NCBI GenBank assembly: GCA_950060715.1
Contig: CATLVA010000110.1
Span: 1 to 5,974 of the forward strand
From: an uncultured Oligoflexia bacterium
GTDB taxonomy: Bacteria; Bdellovibrionota; Bacteriovoracia; Bacteriovoracales; Bacteriovoracaceae
DNA length: 5,974 nt
Reading direction: 5' to 3'
Below, one piece after another: positions 1 through 5,793 of this stretch (the stretch's first letter is position 1; each line of letters begins with the position of its first letter). The position numbers were made by a program, and so were the translations under genes. The notes under the pieces are model-generated. The model searched no databases and was not told where the DNA came from. It worked only from the letters and a program-made list of their open reading frames with translations.

Positions 1-687
1 ATAGGGATCCAAAAAATTATCACAATTGCGGTAGAGCCGGATAATTTTGATAAAGTTAAGGAGATCTCTGACTCGCATCCTGACGTCTATTTTAGCCAAG
101 GTATTCATCCTCATGATGCCAAGCTCTCTACTGAAAATGCGATGCAGACAATTAGAGCAAGATGTGGGGACAAAAAGATGGTAGCGGTTGGTGAAATTGG
201 CCTTGATTACCATTACAACAACTCTCCAAAAGACGTTCAGATAAAAGTTTTTAAAGAACAATTAGAAATCGCAATTGAAAATAATAAACCCGTAATAATC
301 CACTCTAGAGACGCAGATGAGGACATGATAGAAATTCTATCTGAGTATGCTCCACGTATGAGTAAAAAAGGTGTCATTCATAGCTTCACCTCTGGCGAAG
401 CTTTAGCTCAAGAGGCGATCAAGCTTGGTTTTTGCCTGGGATTCAACGGCATCATCACTTTCAAAAATGCTCAAAATGTTCGCGATATCGTGGCCCTTTG
501 CCCGATAGACCGAATTCTTTTGGAAACTGACTCGCCTTTCTTAACTCCGGTTCCTCACAGAGGAAAAGAAAATGCGCCTTTCTATCTTCCTTTTATTTTA
601 GAAAAGGTAGCCGAAATCAAAGGTGTGACACCTCAAGAAATAGAAAGCGCTTGCTTAAAAAACTCTACAGAACTTTTTAATCTTTAA
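1..687 (+). CDS. tatD: TatD-family metal-dependent DNase, 5'-truncated by window edge
   Basis: The frame is open from base 1 to the TAA at 685-687, giving 228 residues; the true start and roughly 35 N-terminal residues, including the family's first HxH metal motif, lie outside the window. The ATG at 142 is internal, because conserved sequence (GIHPHDA, residues 34-40 of the fragment) precedes it. Visible TatD motifs in order are GEIGLDYHY with the metal-binding Glu65, VIIHSRDA with His101, GVIHSFTSG with His127, and LLETDSPFLTP with Asp177, followed by HRGKENAP. These fit a TIM-barrel amidohydrolase-fold nuclease. The family is known for metal-dependent DNA 3'-5' exonuclease or DNase activity and is usually cytoplasmic; the substrate here cannot be told. 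It converges on the HD-domain gene and its last 11 bases overlap that gene's end. TatD versus paralogues YcfH/YjjV cannot be separated from this fragment. Confidence 0.93.
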   Translation: MGIQKIITIAVEPDNFDKVKEISDSHPDVYFSQGIHPHDAKLSTENAMQTIRARCGDKKMVAVGEIGLDYHYNNSPKDVQIKVFKEQLEIAIENNKPVIIHSRDADEDMIEILSEYAPRMSKKGVIHSFTSGEALAQEAIKLGFCLGFNGIITFKNAQNVRDIVALCPIDRILLETDSPFLTPVPHRGKENAPFYLPFILEKVAEIKGVTPQEIESACLKNSTELFNL

Positions 688-1744
688 CTTTAAATCCTTT
701 AAGAGCATCGGCCATACTATGAGTTAGCTCTTGCTTAGAATGGCTTTTCTTCTTCTTAGCAGCTTGCTGCTCTGATGCTTCTACATACTCAGGGAAATAA
801 GGAAGTTCATCTTTAAATACAATTCGATCTAAGTGTCTAACAAAACCAGACCAATGTCCGGTATTCTGATCGGTTCTTTTGATTGTTTCAAAAGTGTGCA
901 TTTTAGAATCCATCAAATCAATCATATGAACCAACATTGCTTCACTTGTTTGAGGGATTTTTGGAGAGCCATAAGCGTATTCTCCGTGATGGGAAAGTAG
1001 AATATGTTTTAAGTGAAGTTTTAATTGATAAGGGAAATCTTTAATACGATATGAGTACTTATCAACCATCTCCACCCCTTTTACCAGGTGTCCAACAAGT
1101 TTACCTTCTTCTGTGTATTCAACATTGAAGTCATCTGTGAGTTCATAGATTTTACAAAGATCATGCATAATCGCGCCGGCCACAACATAGTTTTTATTCA
1201 CTTTGTAAAAGCCCGAAAGATGAACAGCGAGCTTAGCGCATGATAAAATATGCTCTAAGAGACCTGATTGATAGGCATGGTGAATCGTCTTTCCGGCCTG
1301 CCATTTATACAAACGTCTTCTGATTTCTTTATCATCAAGAATATTAGTCAATAAATCCCGAATATAGACATCATCCAAACCCTTAACGATAGCGATCAAA
1401 TCTTCATACATATCCTCAGGCTTCTCAGCTGCTTGATAAATAAAATCTTGCATATTCACCTGATCTTTGGAAATTTCTTCAATATTTTTGAGGATAAATT
1501 GCTTTTTGCCTTGATAGATATTCACTTTTCCACTGGCCTTTACAAAGCGACCTTTCTCAATTGAGTCAAAAATATCTTGAGCGTTACTCCAGCTGCGTCC
1601 TTCAAGATCACCACTGGCATCAGTGAAAACTATATTTAAATACTTCTTTCCATCTTTTGCTTCTGCCAGTGCCAGATGCTTTACGAGAAAAGTGTTTTCT
1701 ATCTCTTGTTTAGCCTTAAGATCTTTGATCGCAAATCTGCTCAT
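677..1744 (-). CDS. OB-fold plus HD-domain protein, YhaM-like 3'-5' exoribonuclease
   Basis: The product has 355 residues. An N-terminal OB-fold of the nucleic-acid-binding type spans about residues 15-92 (FLVKHLALAEAK, then DASGDLEGRSW, then VKASGKVNIYQGKKQ). An HD phosphohydrolase domain follows at about 155-285: His165 (LLEH), the His194-Asp195 doublet in AIMHDLCKIYEL, GHLVKG at 218-223, SHHGEYAYGSP at 251-261 and Asp276 in HMIDLMDSKM. This order and these motifs match the COG3481/YhaM family, in which the Bacillus protein is a metal-dependent 3'-5' exonuclease acting on RNA and DNA ends; activity here is inferred. The C-terminal 30 or so residues are Lys-rich (AAKKKKSH) and look like a disordered tail. 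Start: the ATG complementary to 1742-1744 has an AAGGGA ribosome site (complement of 1751-1756) 6 bases upstream. It is transcribed divergently from gap, apparently alone. Confidence 0.88.
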   Translation of the reverse strand: MSRFAIKDLKAKQEIENTFLVKHLALAEAKDGKKYLNIVFTDASGDLEGRSWSNAQDIFDSIEKGRFVKASGKVNIYQGKKQFILKNIEEISKDQVNMQDFIYQAAEKPEDMYEDLIAIVKGLDDVYIRDLLTNILDDKEIRRRLYKWQAGKTIHHAYQSGLLEHILSCAKLAVHLSGFYKVNKNYVVAGAIMHDLCKIYELTDDFNVEYTEEGKLVGHLVKGVEMVDKYSYRIKDFPYQLKLHLKHILLSHHGEYAYGSPKIPQTSEAMLVHMIDLMDSKMHTFETIKRTDQNTGHWSGFVRHLDRIVFKDELPYFPEYVEASEQQAAKKKKSHSKQELTHSMADALKGFKVKD

Positions 1745-1750
1745 GTAATT

Positions 1751-1780
1751 TCCCTTAATTTTTAAATGACACCTACCATA
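1751..1780 (-). promoter_or_regulatory. Ribosome binding site and possible -10 for the HD-domain gene
   Basis: On the minus strand, AAGGGA (complement of 1751-1756) lies 6 bases before the ATG and supports that start. Further upstream, TATGGT (complement of 1775-1780) resembles a -10 hexamer and would give a leader of about 24 bases. No convincing -35 is spaced correctly; the sequence there is an A/T run. The ribosome site is well supported, the promoter only weakly. Confidence 0.4.
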
Positions 1781-1894
1781 GCAAAAAAATGTTCAATAAA
1801 AAACGCTAATGCAAAGCAATATTTCAAGTTTTGCGGGTATTCAATCCTTAGTAAATATGGGATAAAACGTTAAATTTTTCAAAAGGCGGTGACA
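1781..1894 (+). promoter_or_regulatory. Leader and likely promoter region of the gap-pgk-tpiA-secG operon
   Basis: This AT-rich divergent intergenic stretch must hold the operon's promoter, since the gene upstream points away. A candidate -35 is TTGCGG at 1831-1836, followed by several imperfect -10-like strings between 1852 and 1866 (TAAATA, GATAAA), none with both a good match and ideal spacing. I therefore do not assign an exact start site. No riboswitch or clear operator palindrome is visible. AAAGG at 1882-1886 is the ribosome site for gap. Confidence 0.3.
1882..1894 (+). promoter_or_regulatory. Ribosome binding site deciding the gap start
   Basis: AAAGG at 1882-1886 sits 8 bases before the ATG at 1895, a normal distance. 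The in-frame GTG at 1889 would be only 2 bases from this site and would add just two residues, so the ATG is preferred. Confidence 0.7.
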
Positions 1895-2917
1895 ATGAGC
1901 ACAATCAAATTAGGTTTAAATGGTTTAGGTAGAATCGGACGTTGCGTAATTAGAGAATTCGAAAAGCGCAAAGCTGGTGGTGAGTTTCAAAACGTAGAAA
2001 TCGTTGCAGTTAACAATCCAGGTAAAGCAGAGAATTTTCTTCACCTCCTAAGATATGATTCAATTCATGGAAAATTTCCAGGTGAAATTAAATTAGATGG
2101 TGGAGCTATTATTTGTGGATCAAGCAAGCTTCATTTCTTCGATAAAAGAGATCCTTCTCAAATTGATTGGAGCTCTCAGAATGTTGATATCGTAATCGAT
2201 GCGACAGGAGTTTTTAAGGATAAAGACGGTCTTGGAAAGCACTTACAAGGAACAGTAAAGAAAGTTATCATGTGTGCTCCAGGAAGTGACCTAGATGGTA
2301 CTTTTGTTTTTGGTATTAACCATGAAACCTACGATAACAATACTCACAACATTGTTTCGAACGCAAGTTGTACAACTAACTGTTTAGCTCCTGTAGCAAA
2401 GGTTTTAAATGACACTTTTGGAATTGAGCAAGGTTTTATGACTACTGTTCACGCCTACACTGGTGATCAAAGAATTCTAGATGCAAACCATAGCGATCCT
2501 AGAAGAGCTAGAGCGGCAGCGATGAATATGATTCCAACTTCAACTGGTGCAGCTAAAGCTGTTGGACTTGTTCTTCCTGAATTAAAAGGAAAACTTGATG
2601 GTTACGCAGTTAGAGTTCCAACTCCAGATGTATCTATGGTTGATTTAACTGTTACTCTTTCAAAAACAGCAACTAAAGAGACAATCAATGCAGCTATGAA
2701 AGAAGCAAGTGAAGGTGCTCTTAAGGGTGTTCTTGGTTACACTGACGAGCCACTAGTATCAATGGACTTTTTAGGAAATCCAAATTCTTCAATATTTGAT
2801 TCTCTTTTAACTAACGTGATTGGAAATCAAGCAAAGATCGTAACTTGGTATGATAACGAAGCTGGTTTCTCTAATAGAGTTATTGACCTAGCTACTTATA
2901 TTGGTGGGAAACTATAA
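1895..2917 (+). CDS. gap: Glyceraldehyde-3-phosphate dehydrogenase, phosphorylating
   Basis: This cytoplasmic enzyme oxidises glyceraldehyde 3-phosphate with inorganic phosphate to 1,3-bisphosphoglycerate, reducing NAD(P)+. The product is 340 residues, the normal family length, starting MSTIKLGLNG. The N-terminal Rossmann fold shows GLNGLGRIGR (7-16). The catalytic domain has SNASCTTNC with nucleophile Cys159 and TVHAYTGDQ with His186, then DPRRARAAA, STGAAKAVG and WYDNEAGFSNR (318-328). All catalytic features are intact. Unusually, the residue after Asn40 that is Asp in NAD-specific enzymes (Asp32 in Bacillus numbering) is Asn41, and the usual Leu-Pro in the 'DLPHKD' region is Ala197-Asn198, so cofactor preference may be relaxed toward NADP. 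It is the first gene of a tight operon; pgk starts 1 base after its stop, and pgk's ribosome site lies in its last codons. The ATG at 1895 is preferred over the GTG at 1889. Confidence 0.97.
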   Translation: MSTIKLGLNGLGRIGRCVIREFEKRKAGGEFQNVEIVAVNNPGKAENFLHLLRYDSIHGKFPGEIKLDGGAIICGSSKLHFFDKRDPSQIDWSSQNVDIVIDATGVFKDKDGLGKHLQGTVKKVIMCAPGSDLDGTFVFGINHETYDNNTHNIVSNASCTTNCLAPVAKVLNDTFGIEQGFMTTVHAYTGDQRILDANHSDPRRARAAAMNMIPTSTGAAKAVGLVLPELKGKLDGYAVRVPTPDVSMVDLTVTLSKTATKETINAAMKEASEGALKGVLGYTDEPLVSMDFLGNPNSSIFDSLLTNVIGNQAKIVTWYDNEAGFSNRVIDLATYIGGKL

Positions 2918-2918
2918 A
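2903..2918 (+). promoter_or_regulatory. pgk ribosome binding site embedded in the end of gap
   Basis: GGTGGGA at 2903-2909 overlaps the final Gly-Gly-Lys codons of gap and lies 9 bases before the pgk ATG at 2919. It supports that ATG rather than the in-frame TTG at 2901, which has no such site and would precede the conserved N-terminus. The arrangement favours translational coupling between gap and pgk. Confidence 0.65.
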
Positions 2919-4106
2919 ATGGCGCTTAAAGATATCACTCAAGCAGACTTAAAAGGAAAGCGAGTTATTGCTCGCTTTGACTTCAATGTTCCTTTAGATA
3001 AAAAAGATAGAAGTAAAATCACTGACACAACTCGTGTAGACCTAGCACTTGAGACGATTCAATATCTTCTTGATAATGAGGTTTCAAAACTGGTTTTAAT
3101 GAGCCATCTTGGTAGACCTGACGGTGAAGTGAACCTTGACTACACACTTGAGCCAGTAGCAAATTATTTGGCTGAAAAACTAGGTGAAGAAGTTCTCTTT
3201 ACTGAAGCCGCAGTTGATGTGGGTGTAAAAGAGCTTTTGACTCTAAACTCAACAAAAATCGTTCTTCTACAAAATCTAAGATTTCACCCTGAAGAGACAG
3301 CTAACGAAGACAGCTTTTCACAAAAACTTTCTGAATATGCAGATATTTATGTGAATGATGCCTTTGGAGCAGCTCACAGAAAACATGCCTCAACTCACGG
3401 GATAAATAAATTTTTCTCTGGTAGAGCTTATGCCGGATTACTTTTGAAAAAAGAAATCGAGGCGCTAGATAAAATCTTAAAAACTCCTACGAAACCTTTT
3501 GTGGCCGTCGTTGGTGGAGCCAAGGTAAGCGATAAGATCAAAACAATTGAAAAGCTTATGATCAGCACGTCAAACCTTATTATTGGTGGAGCAATGGCGT
3601 ACCCATTTCTTAAAGCCAAAGGACATGAAATTGGAAAGAGTCTTTGTTCAGATGAGGACGTAAAACTAGCTCAATCGATAATCAGAGCAGATAAAGGCGG
3701 AAAGCTTGTTCTTCCAACTGACCATATTGTATCGAGTGAATTTGGTGGAAAACCAGAGAGCTGTGACACTATTGCAATTCCAGAGGATAAAATGGGTCTA
3801 GATATCGGACCTAAATCAATTGAGCATTTTTCCAGAATCCTCAAAGGTGCGAAAACTATTTTATGGAATGGACCAATGGGTGCATTTGACCTGGATGATT
3901 ACAACAAAGCGACTTTTGCTCTTTGTGAAACAATGGCGAAAACTGACGCCTTCACTCTCGTTGGTGGTGGTGACTCGGTAAGTGCAGTGAACAAGTCTGG
4001 TTATGCAGAGAAATTCTCGCATGTTTCAACTGGTGGCGGCGCTAGTCTTGAGTATATTGAAAAAGGAGAGCTTCCAGGAGTTCAGGCCTTAAAATTTGGA
4101 GTTTAA
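2919..4106 (+). CDS. pgk: Phosphoglycerate kinase
   Basis: The enzyme transfers the acyl phosphate of 1,3-bisphosphoglycerate to ADP, making ATP and 3-phosphoglycerate in the cytoplasm, directly downstream of the GAPDH reaction. The product is 395 residues, typical for bacteria. N-domain substrate motifs are RFDFNVP (19-25), SHLGRP (62-67), NLRFHPEE (119-126) and VNDAFGAAHR (145-154). Nucleotide-domain motifs are VVGGAKVSDK (197-206), WNGPMGAF (316-323), VGGGDS (348-353) and STGGGASLE (370-378). Nothing expected is missing. The start is the ATG at 2919, one base after the gap stop. The end is TAA immediately abutting the tpiA ATG, so the three glycolytic genes are almost certainly one transcript with coupled translation. 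Confidence 0.98.
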   Translation: MALKDITQADLKGKRVIARFDFNVPLDKKDRSKITDTTRVDLALETIQYLLDNEVSKLVLMSHLGRPDGEVNLDYTLEPVANYLAEKLGEEVLFTEAAVDVGVKELLTLNSTKIVLLQNLRFHPEETANEDSFSQKLSEYADIYVNDAFGAAHRKHASTHGINKFFSGRAYAGLLLKKEIEALDKILKTPTKPFVAVVGGAKVSDKIKTIEKLMISTSNLIIGGAMAYPFLKAKGHEIGKSLCSDEDVKLAQSIIRADKGGKLVLPTDHIVSSEFGGKPESCDTIAIPEDKMGLDIGPKSIEHFSRILKGAKTILWNGPMGAFDLDDYNKATFALCETMAKTDAFTLVGGGDSVSAVNKSGYAEKFSHVSTGGGASLEYIEKGELPGVQALKFGV

Positions 4107-4850
4107 ATGACAGCTAAAACTTATATGGTAGGAAATTGGAAAATGAATCAAACTCAGTCTGAGATTGAAACGTTTTTTAATGAATTGAAATTAGAGAACA
4201 ACCAAAATAATTTTTGGATTGCTCCTCAAATCCTCCACATAAGTAAATGCATGGAGCTAGCTGGTAATGCGGGCGTTCTTATTGGAGCACAAAATTGTTC
4301 CGAACAGGACTTTGGAGCCTTTACTGGTGAAACATCCACTGACTCCCTAGCTGAGATGGGCGCTCATTTTACGCTTATAGGTCATAGCGAGAGAAGATCG
4401 ATCTACGGCGAGACTGATGAATTGATCAATAAAAAGGTAAAAAAAGCCTCTGCTTCGGGAGTACTTCCCATCCTTTGCGTTGGTGAAACTCTAGAAGAAA
4501 GAGAAGCTGGAAAAACTCTAGATATAGTCCTAGGACAAATTAAAGCCGGACTTTCTGGTGTAGAGATTCAAAATGAATCTGAGATTATTGTCGCTTATGA
4601 ACCGGTATGGGCCATAGGGACAGGCAAAACTGCAAGTCCGGAACAAGCAGGAGAGGTTCATGATGAAATCAGAAAACTTCTTGGTGAGCTTTACGGCGAA
4701 TTTGGCATGGATATCAGTATTCTCTATGGCGGAAGCGTAAAACCCAATAATATTAAAGAGTTACTAGCACAAACGAATATAAATGGTGGATTAGTAGGTG
4801 GAGCAAGTCTTAAAGCAGAAAGCTTTAATGCACTATGCAGTGCTTGCTAG
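4107..4850 (+). CDS. tpiA: Triosephosphate isomerase
   Basis: This enzyme interconverts dihydroxyacetone phosphate and glyceraldehyde 3-phosphate, supplying the substrate of GAPDH. The 247-residue product is a standard single TIM barrel. It shows GNWKMN with Asn10 and Lys12, IGHSERR with catalytic His93, AYEPVWAIGTG with catalytic Glu165 and the flexible loop 6 (166-173), ILYGGSVKP at 205-213 and the phosphate-binding Gly-Gly near 231-232. The catalytic set is complete. The ATG directly abuts the pgk stop, with GGAG at 4098-4101, inside the end of pgk, as its ribosome site 5 bases away. The stop is TAG at 4848-4850, and secG follows after 45 bases. Confidence 0.98.
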   Translation: MTAKTYMVGNWKMNQTQSEIETFFNELKLENNQNNFWIAPQILHISKCMELAGNAGVLIGAQNCSEQDFGAFTGETSTDSLAEMGAHFTLIGHSERRSIYGETDELINKKVKKASASGVLPILCVGETLEEREAGKTLDIVLGQIKAGLSGVEIQNESEIIVAYEPVWAIGTGKTASPEQAGEVHDEIRKLLGELYGEFGMDISILYGGSVKPNNIKELLAQTNINGGLVGGASLKAESFNALCSAC

Positions 4851-4895
4851 ATTATTTAAGTTCTGATAAAACCTTGAAACTTAAAAGGAAATAAA

Positions 4896-5294
4896 ATGGA
4901 TCAAAGTATTGTAACAGGTTTAACTATTTTTCACGTAATTGTATGTATTCTTCTCACAATTACTGTTTTAGTACAATTTGGTAAAGGTGCTGAAGCTGGA
5001 GCTATGATGGGTTCTGGATCTTCTCAGGCGATTTTTACAACAAATTCTAAAGGTAACTTTTTTACAAAACTTACAACTGTTTTAGCTATCCTTTTTATGG
5101 TGAATTCAATCACTCTTACAATTATGACAACTAAAGCATCTAGTTCATCTTTAATGGACTCTGAGCAGCCGGTAGCTTCTCCACTTAACAGTGATGATCA
5201 AGCCCCTGCACTTAATAATGATGCTGCAACTGAAGAAAACACAACCTCTGCTGATAATTCTGAAGACGGATCTAAGGAAGCTAAAGCAGAGTAA
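4896..5294 (+). CDS. secG: SecG, preprotein translocase subunit
   Basis: SecG is the small accessory subunit of the SecYEG inner-membrane channel and assists SecA-driven export. The 132-residue product has the family layout: a first membrane segment at about 7-27, the conserved cytoplasmic loop VLVQFGKGAEAGAMMGSGSS (24-43), then NFFTKLTTVLAILFMVNSIT with a second membrane segment at about 58-78. The last 50 or so residues form a Ser/Asp/Glu/Asn/Ala-rich acidic tail with no obvious fold. From E. coli topology the tail would be periplasmic, which is an inference here. AAAAGG at 4883-4888, 7 bases before the ATG at 4896, is the ribosome site. The tpiA-secG linkage is common in bacteria and supports the call. 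It is the last gene before a strong terminator and probably co-transcribed with gap-pgk-tpiA. Confidence 0.93.
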   Translation: MDQSIVTGLTIFHVIVCILLTITVLVQFGKGAEAGAMMGSGSSQAIFTTNSKGNFFTKLTTVLAILFMVNSITLTIMTTKASSSSLMDSEQPVASPLNSDDQAPALNNDAATEENTTSADNSEDGSKEAKAE

Positions 5295-5318
5295 ACTTTT
5301 TTATATTTTAAAAACTTT

Positions 5319-5345
5319 AAGGCCTCGAATGAGGCCTTTTTTTTT
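5319..5345 (+). terminator. Rho-independent terminator of the gap-pgk-tpiA-secG operon
   Basis: A perfect 8-bp stem, AAGGCCTC (5319-5326) and GAGGCCTT (5331-5338), encloses the 4-base loop GAAT and runs into an uninterrupted T tract of nine T (5337-5345). It begins about 25 bases after the secG stop. It is a textbook intrinsic terminator on the plus strand. Confidence 0.95.
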
Positions 5346-5379
5346 ATACAATTAATCGACTCTCCCCTACAATTTTCTT
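5345..5379 (+). promoter_or_regulatory. Promoter of the secreted-protein gene, possibly leaderless
   Basis: TACAAT at 5368-5373 matches the -10 consensus at five of six positions. TATACA at 5345-5350, exactly 17 bases upstream, matches four of six -35 positions. A transcript starting about 7 bases after the -10 would begin at or next to the A of the ATG at 5380. No purine-rich ribosome site precedes the ATG (the bases before it are AATTTTCTT), which fits a leaderless mRNA. Confidence 0.5.
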
Positions 5380-5793
5380 ATGAAGGTTTTGTTTCTAAGC
5401 TTACTACTATCAATGAATGCTCACGCCTATTTAAGCTATGGTGATGCTACGGACGATTGCAATTGGAGCTCCGATAAAGAGTTAGATAAAGACATCTGGA
5501 ACTGCGAAGATCTTTATATTGGAACAAATGTTCAAATTACAGTGGCGACTACTGTAACCTCACCTATTCAAATTCGTGTGCAAGGTGATGCTGATATCGA
5601 TGGTGATATTATTGTTTCAGCTTCTGGAACTCAGCCAGGCCCTGGTGGAGCAGCAGGTGGAACTTGTTCTACTAGTCCTTGTACCGATCAAGATGCTCCT
5701 GGTTCTACTACTGGAGAGGGAGATGGAGGTGGGGGTCAAGCACGCCGATGTTGTGGTGATATTCTTGGACGACGGTTATGTGCGCTCTGCTAA
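5380..5793 (+). CDS. Secreted Gly-rich protein of unknown function, 3' part replaced at a junction
   Basis: I do not recognise this gene beyond its general type. The open frame codes for 137 residues, but only about the first 114-119 look native. Residues 1-16 form a Sec signal peptide: Lys2, a hydrophobic core VLFLSLLLSM, and an AHA cleavage site before Tyr17. The mature part has Asp-rich sequence with Cys27 and Cys42, then alternating beta-type sequence (IQIRVQGDADIDGDIIVSAS, 63-82), then a Gly/Pro/Ser/Thr-rich stretch with Cys96 and Cys101. The IDGDI followed by a glycine-rich region recalls large surface or exported proteins of predatory and gliding deltaproteobacteria; that is an impression, not a match. 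After about residue 119 the frame reads ARRCCGDILGRRLCALC, an out-of-frame reading of TIR-coding DNA. The real protein probably continues as a longer glycine-rich chain not present here. It follows the operon terminator and has its own promoter. Confidence 0.6.
   Translation: MKVLFLSLLLSMNAHAYLSYGDATDDCNWSSDKELDKDIWNCEDLYIGTNVQITVATTVTSPIQIRVQGDADIDGDIIVSASGTQPGPGGAAGGTCSTSPCTDQDAPGSTTGEGDGGGGQARRCCGDILGRRLCALC
5717..5737. other. Probable chimeric junction between two unrelated coding sequences
   Basis: This purine-rich, G-heavy stretch can be read as the Gly-Asp-Gly-Gly repeat of the upstream secreted protein in one frame and as the Glu-Met-Glu-Val-Gly-Val helix of a TIR domain in the next. 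To its left the sequence is about 40% GC (5401-5640), to its right about 53% (5741-5974). The exact crossover cannot be placed because the stretch fits both sides. A join through short shared sequence, in assembly or by recombination, explains it best. Confidence 0.65.

Noticed and set aside
5..10. GGATCC (BamHI site) near the window start as a cloning-vector boundary
   Set aside because: The frame reads through it as normal TatD sequence from base 1, and no vector-like sequence is present.
1811..1834. GCAAA ... TTTGC inverted repeat upstream of gap as an operator
   Set aside because: The arms are only 5 bp with a 14-base gap in AT-rich DNA, which is expected by chance.
1889..1894. GTG at 1889 as the gap start
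   Set aside because: Only 2 bases separate it from the AAAGG ribosome site, and it adds just two residues; the ATG at 1895 has ideal spacing.
2901..2918. TTG at 2901 as the pgk start
   Set aside because: It would overlap the end of gap, lacks its own ribosome site, and overlaps the GGTGGGA that serves the ATG at 2919.
3428..3619. Minus-strand open frame of 63 codons inside pgk
   Set aside because: It lies entirely antisense to well-conserved pgk coding sequence, has no recognisable domain, and is an out-of-frame shadow.
5558..5722. Upstream extension of the TIR frame (open back to 5558) as a true N-terminus
   Set aside because: The signal in 5558-5720 belongs to the other frame (secreted protein). 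The extension is Leu/Val/Gln-rich shadow without the TIR opening strand or BB loop.
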